Position numbers and translations under genes: made by a program. A DNA stretch of 64,000 bases from Cryptomeria japonica (taxonomy: Eukaryota > Streptophyta > Pinopsida > Cupressales > Cupressaceae): positions 606,489,677 to 606,553,676 of the forward strand of contig NC_081405.1 of assembly GCF_030272615.1 (NCBI RefSeq). The letters run 5' to 3'. Shown here piece after piece: positions 43,762 through 56,500 of this stretch. The number at the start of each line of letters is the position of its first letter. The stretch's first letter is position 1. Under the pieces are notes generated by a model. The model did no database searches, had not been told where the DNA came from, and saw nothing but the letters and a program-made list of their open reading frames with translations.

Positions 43762-44926
43762 TGAATATTAAGAGGGGGGATGAATTAGTATACCAAAAAA
43801 ATACTATAATCAATCTTTTAAACAGTTTAACAGATAACCGGTGCAACAGATTCACTAATAAACTGGTTAAGATAAGTGCAAACCAAATAGCAAACAAAGC
43901 ATTCACCCACAAAATCATAATCACCATAACACAAGATATTTGATGTGGAAACCCAAATGGGAAAAACCACAGTGAGTAAAAACTCACAAGTAACTATCTG
44001 CAGAATAGTAACTAGACTGGTTAAGGTTAGACCGGTTAAAGTCATACAATGTTCTTCACCAGAATAGATCCTCTTAGGAATCTAGATCTTTGTTAGGAGG
44101 TAAGTCCTGCTAAAGACTACCTTGTTAAAGGATTTCAGATCCACATTTGTGAACCACCTTATTAGAGGATTTACAAAGGCTTTGATGAGCCTACCCGGTT
44201 AAGGGTTTCAGACTTGTCGAAGATATTAGTAATCAACAAGTGAATGATCTAGATGCTAGCACAATATGCTTACTTAGATCCTTGAAATCTCCTTGTTAAT
44301 GTATTTCAGCATTACTTCAGTCTTCAATATCTCCACACTCTATCTCTTCACACATACCTTATCTTCTCTTCAATGATCACACATAACCTTTTCTATTTTA
44401 TATCTCACACATGCAAACCCTAGACATTGTGTCCTTATAAAAGAATCTGATTTCATGTCGGTCCAATAGAATTAGACTACAAGTTCCTAGGTATAGTGCA
44501 TCTAGACACATTTGGTAACACGGCACAAACACACCGCCAAAGTGTCGGTGGATGATAACTCATCACACATTACAGTAATACCGGTTGGTAACTCGTCACA
44601 GATATATACCGGTTAATACGATATACCGATTACCAGTTGTCAAAAATGAAAACTGGAAGATCGTAGTGTTTCGATCAAAAGTTAACTACCGCTTGGGTCC
44701 TTCGTACCGCTTGAGATCCTCAAACCGCTTGGGGTCTCCATACCGCTTGGGATCTTCAGTCAATCTATGACTGGTAAACCATATTCTGCAAAATACCAAT
44801 AGTCTAAAGAATATACATTCAATAATACACAATACCGATTGGAACAATTACCAGTTGAGCATAACTCATACATCAAGAAAGTGTGTGTCCATCAATGACA
44901 ATCAAAACATCATCAAAATGCCAACA
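43762..44926 (-). repeat. 5' LTR of element E
   Basis: On the minus strand this begins TGTTGGCATTTTGATGATG and ends TTAATATTCA, just before an initiator-Met primer-binding site. A TATA-like CTTTTATAAGG lies at 44433-44443 on the minus strand. It carries the 'GTGGAAACCCAAATGGGAAAAACC' type motif (43944-43968) also seen in the copia LTRs. The partner LTR is outside the window, so the exact inner boundary (43762 or a few bases away) and the target duplication cannot be confirmed. Confidence 0.65.
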
Positions 44927-44984
44927 ATAACAACCAAAAAATACTACATGTAGATAGGAAGCAGGTAGAGGATAGACCAGTTGC

Positions 44985-45480
44985 AATGCAAATACTGGAA
45001 TATAATGTCAATTTCCTGACACTAATGCATATATCCAAGTTTTCGGGGGATGCTTTAAAAGATTCCAAAAACAGATGTAGGACCGATCCTGAATCTCTAA
45101 CCAGATCATGCAAAAATAAATAAATAACTGGCATTGCCTTTTGAGATTTCATTATCATGGATGCTCTAGAGCCTTAAACATCCTGGATTATGTCGCTTCT
45201 ATACGAGGTATTTGATACAAAAGTTGAATCAAATGCCCAAAGCCTTTTAAAGCTACCAAAAGATTTGGATGCACCCCAAAATTAGATGGCCAAGGAGTTC
45301 TTTGACTCTTTATCTCAGAGGAAAGTAGCTTCTAGGTAAGAGAAAAAAAGAAGAAATAAAAAAGGGAAGGAGAGCCACAAACTAGACCAACCACCCAAAG
45401 GAGATCTGGTAGATTGTAGACCTCATCCACACAACTTCGACCTACTAAAGTTGAAGGCATCCGATCTATAAGGAGGAAGC
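44985..45480 (+). pseudogene. Possible decayed coding fragment, unknown
   Basis: One plus-strand frame reads through with stops at widely spaced sites (TAA, TGA, TAA, TAG, TAA), for example SLLKLPKDLDAP and MAKEFFDSLSQRKVAS. It may be part of the same old element as 46130-47270. No domain recognised. Confidence 0.25.
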
Positions 45481-45539
45481 TTGAAACTAAAATGGTAAAA
45501 ATGGGTATGTGCAAGATCATGAGGGGGCAAAAAGTGTTG

Positions 45540-46080
45540 ATATCCTAACTAAAGTCTTGATTGATAGACTAGTTGAAAAATATCTATAACTTTCAAATGG
45601 TATCACATTTTTTAAATCCGAAACTTGTGTCACATTCTATTCTTTGTATACTATAGGATTTTTAAAAAATGAATTTCATAATGTTTTGACCAAGTTATAG
45701 TGGTCAGACATATAAGTTTTTTATATTTTTAAAAAGATGTAGTAAAAAATCATAATTAATTATTTATTTCAAAAAAATGTGTCACATCTGAACATGAGTC
45801 TTCTACTTATATCTAAAATATTATAAAAAAATATTATGATTTGATTGTAGTTAGGGTGATCAAACGGACACCTGCTTCTTATATTTTTTCTAAAATTTTA
45901 GTACTACTACATTAAAATTTCAAGTTTTCATCAAATAGATTTTTTTTTCAAAAAAAAACTAGTAGCTTATAAACTATATTCAATTTTCTACAAATTCTAC
46001 TCTTGCATATGTTTTAAATAATGTCAACTATAACTTATTCAAATTTTAATGTCAAGTTGCCTAACTCTATTTTTTTTATG
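45540..46080. other. AT-rich spacer
   Basis: A/T-rich sequence without a frame or repeat that I can support. Confidence 0.4.
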
Positions 46081-46129
46081 TTCATTACCACTTAAGGGCA
46101 TATTTGGCCCACCATGATCCTGCACACAC

Positions 46130-47270
46130 CCAAATAAAATAACCGTAAAAAGAGGCATCAAAGGCTCTACTAAGAATGAGCTCACAAAGGAGGTCCAAAA
46201 GAGAGAACTAAGCAATCCTACCCCTACCATCCTCGACCACATCAAATGAAGAAGAAGAAGAACTAGTGGTGGAAGGGAAAGTCCCCGAATCCACTCCACC
46301 CACTCCTCAAGGAAGAACAACTCTATCGGGACTTGTTCAACCCACAAACTTTCACTAAGACCCTCAAAAAATATACACATATGCCCTTCCTTAATAAAAA
46401 TACTATTAAAAGAGCCCTCATTTGATACATGACCGCTCAGAACTATGCAGTGGAAGACTTTGTCCACAACTTTCCCATGCCCCTAGCCACACCCATCAAA
46501 GATCAGAGAGTTAAAGCACAACAAGTGAAGGAAAATATCAAGAAAATTTTTATTGATACAATTGCTCTGAATCTTACCCCACCACTATTGCAAAAGTTGT
46601 TGGAGATACTCAATACTGAACTCTTGAGGAAGAAGAGACTTAACAAATCGATGTTGGATAAACATGATGAAATACAAAAGGTACAGATGGAGATCGGGAA
46701 GGCCACTACCAAGGCCTACAAAGAACTCTATGAAGAGGAAAAGACATAGAAGCTAAAGGTATCATCATTTATCCTCCCCGAACCAAGAATGGGGCAGACT
46801 GAAACATCTACAATGACACATATTCAAATCTTTCTAACATGAACAAATCAAGAACTTGAGGTCGCAGCTTAGCTTCTTGATATCTCAGTGTCTGGAGACC
46901 CAATAGACATTGCTAATATCACACCAATTCAAAAATTCCCACTTGGGGACATCCTACAAGAGACGACCTCAGAAGAGGTTTTAAAGGAATGTGTACAAAC
47001 AATGAAAAAAATAAAAGAGATTATCAAAGAAATACAAACAAAATATCCTCAATCTAAAGGGGACCCATCTCAACCAATTCTGGTCCACCTCCAGTTATTA
47101 ATTAATGAACACTTTTAGGATTTGAACTTTCAAAGGGATAACCTAAAACAAGAAGTACAAAAGGAATTTGAAAAACAAAGGAAGATGAAGCACAACACCC
47201 ATGTGCAACAATGTAGACGACCCTAAAAGAACAATTGGGCACCATTAAGAAAATTGAGGGAGAAGTGAAT
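46130..47270 (+). pseudogene. Decayed coiled-coil coding region, unknown
   Basis: Plus-strand frames join in pieces: an acidic stretch EEEEELVVEGKVPES near 46245, TKTLKKYTHMPF near 46350, the frame 46429-46749 (VKENIKKIFIDTI, RKKRLNKSMLDKHDEIQKVQ) and 46888-47118 (LKECVQTMKKIKEIIKEI). The amphipathic K/E/I-rich texture resembles ORF B of element E, but no sequence match is shown. Several slips and stops. It may be a remnant of another large non-autonomous element. Confidence 0.4.
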
Positions 47271-47384
47271 GAGATATACTAATGTTTCCTATAATGGCCT
47301 GGCTTGTTGAAATATTTCAAGGGAAAGATGGAGCAGCTAGAGGCCCAGATATCACAAAATTTCAAACAATACGTGAAGGAACAC

Positions 47385-47696
47385 AAATGGACCACTGAGA
47401 GGGGGGTGAATCACTGGTAATTAAAAAAAATCTTGAACTTACTATATGAATTAAAACATTAATAATAGAAGTAAAGAAACTATGAGCAAAGATAGTCAAC
47501 TCATTTGCACACACACACACAAGGCAAACACATAACGCAAGATATACGAAGAAAACCCATAATAGGGAAAAATCTCGGTGAGAAATGCTACTAGAGTCTA
47601 CTGCTCTAATCCAACCTCACAAGTAAAAATCCAATTACACATTTATGGACACCAACCTAAAGGAGCATCAACCCCTAGCTTTATGGGCACCAATTT
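47385..47696 (-). repeat. LTR remnant (copia type), part 1
   Basis: Carries ACTGAGAGGGGGGTGAATCA, the same motif seen near an edge of the copia LTRs (34316, 40470), and a 'GGGAAAAATCTCGGTGAG' stretch. 'AAAGGAGCATCAACCCC' at about 47659 recurs at 48936, beyond the next LTR, which suggests that an insertion split it. Confidence 0.45.
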
Positions 47697-48877
47697 TAGA
47701 CAGTTCGGATAACTGGAAGACAACTGAGAGGGGGGGGTGAATCAGTTGTCACAGATTACTGGAAGTATTAGCAATTAAAACTTTAATACCGGAACCCAAA
47801 ACAATAATACCGGAATAGTAGTTAATCCAATTAAGCATAAACAATAATCACATAATAAAAACCATCCACACAACACCAAGATTTAAACGTGGAAAACCTG
47901 GTAAAAGGAAAAACCACGGTGGAAAGCCTACCCACAGTCAGATAATACTTCTATAGTAAGTATGTGAATTACAATGAAGGGGTTTGCACTTGCAAGAAGG
48001 CCAACAGCCTAGAGCACACTACTCATCACAAAAGGAGCCTCACTGACTACATACAAATCCAGACTACAATCCGGAGAAGTGTTGAACTGCAAAAGATAGA
48101 ATCTCCTATGCCTGAGTACGATTCCGATTAAGCTCAATATCGGAGGACTAAATCCTCTCACACAAACCCAATTCAATCCCCAATGATTGACCAACTCCTC
48201 TGTCTGAATGATATTACATTATTTGCACATTACATTCCTTGACCATGACCTCTTACAATAACCACGATGATCTACAGTGAGATCTTACATCTTATTTATA
48301 CAAACCCTCGACCATAAACAATCAGGTTGGCCACCAGACAATAAACCAATTACATAATTATAAACCATGTCGACCTTAGACCAAAACAAATAATATCCAA
48401 CACATAAGACATCCCATAAATACAACAATAGGTCATATCCACACGTTACATCAATGTCGATCCATAACTTAGATCAACCAGGACCAAGTATAGGTCCACA
48501 CACTTCAACAATGATATCTAATCGCCAAGTCTCGAACACTATCACCAACAGCATCCTGAAACTCCATCAGAAGTTGCACCAACACCAATTATGCAATGCA
48601 TCAAAAGATCTCCACCAAAAGCTCTACTGGTGAAACCCTCGCCGGAACTAGAAACCAATCTTCATAGCAAGCAGGATAGCACCCAATCACCATACCAAAA
48701 CTAACTGACCAAATATGATTATAAGCATTATGAACAAGTCAATTCCATCACCAGATTATTTCGAAGTCAACCAGATCATGTCGGATCCAAGTTAACCAAA
48801 AACTACTCAACCTACCAGGACCAGAAGAGTGTCGGTAAACCATCCAAATAGCTAGTGTTGACATCAATGACAAAACA
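47697..48877 (-). repeat. Solo or truncated copia-type LTR
   Basis: On the minus strand it begins TGTTTTGTCATTGATGTCAA. It has a TATAAATAAG box at 48291-48300 and an ACGTGGAAAAC...GGAAAAACCACGG motif at 47888-47922, and reaches CAACTGAGAGGGGGGGG at its other end. No internal region follows. The left boundary and target duplication are unresolved. Confidence 0.55.
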
Positions 48878-49185
48878 TCAATGCAACACATAATCAATTC
48901 CACCGAATGGCCAAAAACCAACCCAAAGGAGCACCAACCCCTAATTTTTTATGAGCACCAACTCAAAGAAGCACCTACCCCTAATCTAAAAACAGACTCA
49001 AATGACATACAATGTATAAATGTTCAATTACAATTAAGACCCTTGTTACAAATTAGTTTTTCTAACTCATTGTTATTTTGCAGATTGCTCATAATGTTAT
49101 GCCTGCATTGCCTCTGTGTTATGTTGGCGCTCTAATTTCATTCCTCTACAATGCTCTTCAGCTCTCTATCTTGTTGATAGCTTGA
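48878..49185 (-). repeat. LTR remnant, part 2 (to E2)
   Basis: Repeats the 'GGAGCACCAACCCCTAATTTTTTATGAGCACCAA' type segment twice (about 48939 and 48972). It is cut at 49185 by E2. Confidence 0.35.
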
Positions 49186-49190
49186 ACAAT
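49186..49190. repeat. E2 left target-site duplication (ACAAT)
   Basis: Precedes the LTR start TGTAACGTC and matches 61841-61845. Confidence 0.9.
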
Positions 49191-50850
49191 TGTAACGTCA
49201 TAAATTGTACGCACTTGCTAAAGCAGTACAATTTAACACCTAGTTTAGCACCCGCCTTGGCGCAGTTGCATTTTGCATTGCATTTCCCCTTTAGCACTTA
49301 ATTAATCAAATTAATTAGGTCTAAAGGTTCTATTTCATCATTTTCCACATCATAAAGTCGATCCCTTTCATTAAAGCGTGCCCCTTTCATTTTATTCTTC
49401 CAATACACTACTTAATCAAAAACCCTAATTAGGCCCTATTCTGAGCTTGGGGGCTTGATTTTGGGGGTCAAAACATCTCAAAATCACCTGTAACTTCGGG
49501 ATTCTCTCTAAAATCATCATATCTGACGGCCCTAAAAATTTGGTGAAAAGTTGTCAGGACCGTGGCGCCCGGAGTGCACACGGTCCCGGACATTTTTCCC
49601 GAAATTTTAGGAGCGCGATCCAATCATAAAATAAAGCTTAACCCCAAGAAATTGGCGGGATATTCAATCTCTAGGTCGGCCAAAAGTTGGAATTAAGACC
49701 TAGGGTTCCATACATAAGAGCTCTCTTTCTTCATTTGAAGGGATCCGAATTTTGTTGTCAGGAACCTCATTATGCAGCGAAAGAGCAGATCTTTGAAGAC
49801 TTCAACAACTTTCAACATCCCTCTGTCAAGCATTTATCAAATCCATTCATCCATTTAGGGCTTGGAAGACATTGAAGAACAATAGGAGATCACCGACTGA
49901 AGATTGGCTTGTACCTCTCCCTTGGGGGTTGGGTATGGTTTCATGTTGTTTTCATGTCTTTGCATAAGCTTCAATATATCATTTATCCATGCTTTAGATC
50001 ACTTTGCATCTTGATTTAGAGCATTTACATTATCATTTATAAGCAATTAGGGTTTACTTTCTAGGTTGCTCTAGTTTGCTTACTTGCATTTTAGATCTTG
50101 CACACACACAAGGTCTGCACACACATTACTTTTACAATACAACTTGGCTATTCGTGGAGGTGGAAATCACCGAAGCGGGGGTTTGACTAAGTCAAAACCC
50201 TATATAGCCGCCCAAACACCTTTTTCAGATATAAGTGCAGGTTTCGAGACTCGGACGACGCCGCAGGTTGCAGATCCGGAAAAAGCAGGTCGAGACAGCA
50301 CCCCACACCAAATTGCAGAGCAAGATACCAGGACAGGGGCGTGGGGCACCCTGGTCCTGCCAGGACAGGGGCACTGGGCGCCCTGGTCCCTGGGATAGAG
50401 GCACTGGGCGCCCTGGTCCTCCTAACAGACAGCATTTCAGACAGTTTCCAGAGTGCAAAACAGCAGTTTTAGGTGCAGTTTCAGGTGCAGAATCAGGACA
50501 GTGGCGCTCGCGCCCCCATCTCGAACATTTCCACTCAGATTTTGACTCTGGGTATGCATTTTCATTCTTGTCTTATCTTTGTATTTACAGCTTTCCATTG
50601 TTTAAGTTCAATTCTGCAATCTTGTTATTAGTTCATACTTGCATTCTAGGGTTAGGAATTGAACTTGCATAATCTTACTTTTCAATTACAACAAAGGAAT
50701 AGAAATACTAATAGGTAGCCCGTGGCTCTCTCTTTCACAAAAAGAAGTAGCCAATTGTGTGATACCTCTAGGCTCTTTCGTATTCCGTAATGTGTGACAA
50801 AAGGTAGGATTAGGGTATGATAACCTAGTCTCGCTTTTTTCCCCCACACA
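49191..50850 (+). repeat. E2 5' LTR (1660 bp)
   Basis: TGTAACGTCATAAATTG ... CCCCCACACA. It contains the hairpin module at about 49508-49612 (GGACCGTGGCGCC ... CACGGTCC) and about three 32-bp GC-rich units with GCACCCTGGTCC or GCGCCCTGGTCC at 50330-50425. By eye it differs from the 3' LTR by a few dozen, mostly transition, changes. Short frames inside are shadows. Confidence 0.93.
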
Positions 50851-50853
50851 TTT

Positions 50854-50871
50854 TGGTGAACCCGACGTGAA
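50854..50871 (+). other. E2 primer-binding site
   Basis: TGGTGAACCCGACGTGAA, 3 nt after the LTR, identical to that of E1. Confidence 0.75.
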
Positions 50872-51015
50872 TCTATCATTGCTTCTTCTTGCATTGCATT
50901 TGTTAGATCTAGATCTAGATCTAGTGTGTTTTCATTTCATTTTTATTAAAAAGAAAAAAAAAGAGTGTGTTTCTTTGCATTGTGTGTTTAAATTTCATGC
51001 AATTTTTATTTCAAA

Positions 51016-53511
51016 ATGTCCGACTTTTATTTGCAAAATGTTCATGCTTATGATGATTATTATGAGTATAGCCAAGATGAATTAGATGAAGCTTTAGATG
51101 AGTTTTTGAACCCTAAAGATGCCAAACCTTCATTTTACCAAAAACTCATAAACCTTGTTACTATGCCATTTCGTTGTGATGAGAAAGATAAGTTGAATGA
51201 GTCCTCTCAAGGGTACATTCCTATCAACTCTTCCACTAAATCTAGTAACATGGTTGTTTTCAACAATCCCCTCTATGAGGAGATGTCTCCTTTTGAATCA
51301 AAAGATAAACCTTTTAATAGATATGATCATGCTTTGTTGGATGACGCTCTTGATGACTTTGTGGCTTTATCGAAATCTCTAAACAAAAACAAAACCTCTA
51401 AATTGGTTAACATGATAAACTTGAATGAGCATAAAAAGCCTCTCTTTGAAGTCCAAGGTGCTTATCCTTCTCCCACCTTTCAAGGTCCTAAATCACCTCT
51501 CCTTACTATCCAAGGAGGGTATGATCATGATTCCTTTCGTACTCCGAATAAACCAATCATCACTGTGCAAGGAAGAAAACCTATAAGTCCTTATAGTTAT
51601 GCCAAGCAAATAACTAGAGAGAGTTATCATGCGGTTGCCCATACTTATCATACCAGAAATAATAGGCAGCCTAGTCCTCCTCCTGTTATTCCAGTTTCTC
51701 TTCCGAATTCTCAACCAATTCTTTCGCAAGCTCCACGTATTTCACAAGTTCTTAGTAAGGAATATGATCTCATAGAACAACTTAAAGCTACCCCTACTAA
51801 GATATCCCTTTGGGATTTGATTCAAACTTCTTCCGCTCATCATGGAATGTTACAAGATGCCTTGAAAGATTTAAATGTTCCTCCACCGAATACATCTAGT
51901 AATATAGCATCTTTGGTTAACTCTGTGATGAATCCTAAAGCTCAAATTGTGTTTACCCAAGATGAGTTGCCTACTAGTGAAATCCAACATCAATATGATC
52001 CCTTGATGATTGTGGTTATCATGAAAGACACTGCTATAAGACGAACACTAGTAGATAATGGCTCTGGTCTTAATGTGTGTAGCATTAATCTTTTGCATAA
52101 GATGAATGTGGATACATCTCTAATTGAGCCGGACTCTCGTCCTATTCGAGGCTTTGATAATGTGGCTAAAACTTCATTAGGTACTATCACCTTACCCATC
52201 ACAGTGGGGCCTGTTACTTTGCCTACTCCTATCCATGTTATGTCGGGAAATCTAACATACAACTTGTTATTAGGGAGACCTTGGATTCACAGTATGCAAG
52301 TTGTCCCCTCTACATTGCACAGACAATTTAAGTTTATCTACAACAATAAGACATATACCTTGATAGGTGATACCAATTTTCAAGCTTGTTTGCAAACATC
52401 TACTTCCAAAGGGGGTGCCTCTAAGCCGCCCTCGTCTAGTGGTGACTCTTTAAATAAGATACCTATCGGTGAATCCTCACTCTCTGATGATCAAAATTCT
52501 TTGGATGAGTCTGGAGCTCCTGAAGAAGACTCTTCTCGACATGAAACTACACATAAGAAGGATTTTGATCCTGAAAAGATTCTCGCAGACGACGATTGGG
52601 GATCCCTTGATTTTAATCCTACCTTTGTAGGTGAATATAAGGTTCCTTCTAGAGAGCTTAAAGCTGAAAAGAAGGAAGAAGCTAAAAATCAATCAACACT
52701 ACCTGAACCTATGAGTAATAACTTTGTGGCCGCTTCTCAAACTTCTTCTCCTCGCACTTCTAATTCTGAAGAGTTTGATTCTTTGTCTTATGAAAAACCA
52801 CCTTCTCTGTCTAAAATGGCTGATCGTTATGGTCGTGGTTTTTGCATTTTTGCTAAGCATGGGTATCATGGAAATGGTTGTGGCGCTCACGAACAAGGAA
52901 TAAAGGTTCCTCTAGAGAATAATCTTCACAACCATGCCTTTGGACTTGGCTATAATCCCTGTAAGCACACTAAAGCTTCTAGAAGACCCTGTATTAGTGT
53001 TAATGCTATTTCTACCTCTCTGTCAATGCAACACCCCAAGTACATTGATGAGGATCCTTCGTGTGCTTGTGCGTTTGATATTTTCCCTACCGATGATGCT
53101 TTAGCTGAATTTTTAGGAGCATATGATACCCTTCCTCGTTATCATCACAATAGGGGACTCCCTTATTGTTTGAACACTGAAGCCTATTTTGGAAAGGAGA
53201 CGGATAACGATGAGATTGTGAAAGAATTCCCTCAGCTAAAGGATACTCCTCAACAAAGTAATCTTCTCATAAGTGACACCACTAATGTTAAGATGGATCC
53301 TGGCAATGAAGGAAAAGTTATTAAAATTGGAAAATGTTTGGATGAAGAGGAACAAAAACAATATGAAGATTTATTGCATGAATTCCCTGAGATCTTTGCT
53401 TGGACATACTCTGACATGCCTGGTATAGATCCTAAGATTGTTACTCATAATATTGTCTTAGTCCCTGATGCTAAGCCCGTGAAACAAAAGATTCGAAAAA
53501 TGAATCCTTAA
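51016..53511 (+). CDS. E2 N-terminal polyprotein with aspartic protease, no gag domain
   Basis: ATG 51016 (MSDFYLQNVHAYDDYYEYS) gives 831 residues to a TAA at 53509. The first ~300 residues are acidic and low-complexity, with three VQG/IQG spaced repeats (FEVQGAYP, LTIQGGYD, ITVQGRKP). They show neither a Retrotrans_gag fold nor a CCHC knuckle. The retropepsin region is about 320-440: LVDNGSGLNV with the catalytic Asp at 347, then NLLLGRPWIH. A Cys/His-rich stretch about 610-650 is of unknown role. The C-terminus (KPVKQKIRKMNP) is the usual lead-in to RT, and the TAA interrupts what should be one polyprotein with the next frame. Protease function is by family. Confidence 0.8.
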   Translation: MSDFYLQNVHAYDDYYEYSQDELDEALDEFLNPKDAKPSFYQKLINLVTMPFRCDEKDKLNESSQGYIPINSSTKSSNMVVFNNPLYEEMSPFESKDKPFNRYDHALLDDALDDFVALSKSLNKNKTSKLVNMINLNEHKKPLFEVQGAYPSPTFQGPKSPLLTIQGGYDHDSFRTPNKPIITVQGRKPISPYSYAKQITRESYHAVAHTYHTRNNRQPSPPPVIPVSLPNSQPILSQAPRISQVLSKEYDLIEQLKATPTKISLWDLIQTSSAHHGMLQDALKDLNVPPPNTSSNIASLVNSVMNPKAQIVFTQDELPTSEIQHQYDPLMIVVIMKDTAIRRTLVDNGSGLNVCSINLLHKMNVDTSLIEPDSRPIRGFDNVAKTSLGTITLPITVGPVTLPTPIHVMSGNLTYNLLLGRPWIHSMQVVPSTLHRQFKFIYNNKTYTLIGDTNFQACLQTSTSKGGASKPPSSSGDSLNKIPIGESSLSDDQNSLDESGAPEEDSSRHETTHKKDFDPEKILADDDWGSLDFNPTFVGEYKVPSRELKAEKKEEAKNQSTLPEPMSNNFVAASQTSSPRTSNSEEFDSLSYEKPPSLSKMADRYGRGFCIFAKHGYHGNGCGAHEQGIKVPLENNLHNHAFGLGYNPCKHTKASRRPCISVNAISTSLSMQHPKYIDEDPSCACAFDIFPTDDALAEFLGAYDTLPRYHHNRGLPYCLNTEAYFGKETDNDEIVKEFPQLKDTPQQSNLLISDTTNVKMDPGNEGKVIKIGKCLDEEEQKQYEDLLHEFPEIFAWTYSDMPGIDPKIVTHNIVLVPDAKPVKQKIRKMNP

Positions 53512-56500
53512 GTGGCTTTGCTTGTTAAGGCTGAGATTGAAAAGTTATTGGAGGCTGGATTTATCCGTCCTATTGATTATTCCCCATGGATTTCAAATAT
53601 TGTCACTGTGGCTAAACCAGATAATAAAATAAGAATGTGTACCGATTTCCGGGATTTAAATAAGGCTTCTTTAAAAGATGATTTCCATCTTCCGAACATT
53701 GACATGATAATTGATTCTACGGCAGGACATGCCTTATTATCCTTCATGGATGGTTTTTCAGGATACAATCAAATTTTCATTAACCCTCAAGATCAATTCA
53801 AGACTGCTTTCACCACTCCTTGGGGTACGTTTTGTTGGATAATGATGCCTTTCGGACTTAAAAACGCTAGTGCAACTTATCAACGAGCGATGACCCTTAT
53901 CTTTCATGATTACATGCATAAGACTCTAGAAGACTATGTTGATGATGTTTTAGCCAAATCCATTCTTCGCATAGATCATATTAAGATCCTTCGTCAAATC
54001 TTTGAAAGGATTCGTAAATATCACATGCGCTTGAATCCCCGAAAATGTGTTTTTGATGTGGATAGTGGAAAACTATTAGGATTCATAGTTTCGCATCGTG
54101 GGATTGAGGTGGATACTAAGAAAATAGATGCTATTGTCAACATGCCACCTCCTAGAAATGTGTCTCAACTCAAAAGCTTACAAGGAAAAATTCAACCTAT
54201 TCGTAGGTTTGTATCTCAACTTGCAGATCGTACTTTTCCTTTCACTCAACTTCTCAAAAAGAATATCACTTTTCAATGGAATGAGGATTGTCAGCAAGCA
54301 TTTGAAGATTTAAAAATGTATTTGGCTAATCCTCCTATCCTTCGACCAGCCGAACCTTCTAAACCCTTCCTTCTTTATACAGCGGCTTCCTCTCATGCTC
54401 TTGCAGCATTATTGGCACAACATGATAAAGATGGTAAGGAGTGTCCGGTTTATTATATAAGTCGTACCTTACTCGATTATGAGACCCGATATTCTGCGAT
54501 AGAAAGACAATGCTTGGCCTTGGTGTTTGAGACTCAGAAATTGAGACATTATCTCTTAAATTCAGAAGTCCACGTCATGGTAAAGTTTGATCCGTTGAAG
54601 CATCTTTTCTCTAAAACTGATTTATCAGGACGCCTAGCTAAGTGGGTTATGATGTTAACTGAATTTGACCTTAAATTTGTTTCACAAAGGGCAATTAAAG
54701 GGCAAGCATTGACCGATCACCTAGCTGAGGCCCCTTCACCTTTCTCCTTCCCTAACCCTGAGTCTTTTCCCGACGATTTCATCCTTTGTACAGAGAAAGA
54801 TGAAACTTGGGAGTTATATTTTGATGGCACTAAGTGTCGTATGGGATCGAGGGCAGGTGTTGTTCTGATTTCTCCTACAAAGAAGTCCATTCCCTTATCT
54901 TACTGTCTCAATTTCCTATGTACCAATAACATTGCTGAGTATGAGGCTCTTATAGCAAGAATAAAGGCAGCCTTAGCTTTGAATATAAAACACATACATA
55001 TTTTTGGAGATTCTCAACTGATTATAAGACAAGTAACAGGACTGTATCAAGCAAAACAAGACAAGTTATCACAATATAAAGACCTTGCTATCTCTTTGTT
55101 ACAAAAATTTGATTCTTACACCATAGAACCTGTTCCTCAAAAAGATAATCGACATGCGGACGCAATGGCATGTGTGGCTTCTCTTATATCTTTAGAGGAC
55201 CCTGTGGTTGATCTTAAATTTGTTATTCACAACCTTATTTCTCCAACTATTGTAGATGATTCCAGCCTGGTGACATGTTGTGACTTCGTAGACTCAGATG
55301 AATGGTACTCGCATATCGTAAGATACTTGACTGATGGTACCTTTCCTGATTCCGCCAATAGGAACACCAGGGCTAGAGTTCGCAAGTTGTCTGCTAGGTA
55401 TATCATTCTTTCTAATGTTCTTTACCGAAGGGGTTATAACGGTCTTCTCCTTCGCTGTCTTAACAAATCAGAAATCCCTATTGCTCTTGAAGAGGCGCAT
55501 TCAGGTGCCTGTGGGGGGAATTTTGGAGGTAAATCCTTGGTTCAAAGATTACTTCGTATGGGATATTATTGGCAAACTATGCAGCAGGATTCTTTTTCAT
55601 TTGTTAAGAAATGTCACCAATGCCAACGACACAATAATTTGATTCATGCTCCTACCCAAGAACTCCGTTCTCAGGTAGCTTCTTGGCCTTTCTCTACATG
55701 GGGGTTGGATCTCATCAGTAAAATCTCTCCTCCTTCATCTCAAGGACATGTTTTCATTATAACCGCAACAAATTACTTTACAAAGTGGGTAGAAGCTGTC
55801 CCTCTTCGCTCCACTACAGCTGAAGTGATTTGTTGATTTCTTCTAGAAAACATTATTTCTCGATTTGGAATACCTTCCACTATAATCTTTGATAATGGGA
55901 CATCATTTAAGAATAAAGACGTGAAGCAATTCCTCGAGAAATATCATATCAAACATCAATTTTCTACACCATACTATCCTCAATCAAATGGTCAAGCCGA
56001 ATCATCCAATAAAATAATCGAACAAATTCTTCGCAAAACTGTGAATAAGCATGGTAAGGATTGGAGTACTCAGCTAATCTATGCTCTTTGGGCCTACCGA
56101 ACGAGTGTAGGAATTGCCACGGGAACTACTCTTTATAATCTTGTTTATGGTGCTGATGCTATTATGCCTTTAGAATTAGAGATTCCATCACTTAGAGTTT
56201 CTCTCAAAGGTATAATAGATGATGACTCCTATAGAGAACAAAGACTTCAACAGCTTGAGATGCTTGATGAACAGCGTATAAATGCTCTTGAGCATATTCA
56301 AGCATATCACAAAACTCTACAACGAAACTATAATGATAAGGTTATTCAACATTCCTTCTCAGTGGGTGACTTAGTGCTCTATGAGAATCAGCGCAATGTG
56401 AATGCCTTACCTGAAGAAAAGGGAAAATTCAGTCCTAATTGGCTTGGACCGTATATCGTTATTGAAGATTATGGATCAGGTGCTTACAAAATAGCGGATG

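Noticed and set aside
46039-46467. 142-codon hydrophobic minus-strand frame
   Set aside because: Antisense of the decayed plus-strand coding remnant, which reads more like protein.
50084-50672. Several overlapping frames in the E2 LTR, one Arg/Gly/Pro-rich
   Set aside because: Different frames over the GC-rich minisatellite; the same frames recur in the 3' LTR (61086-61662) as a consequence of LTR identity.
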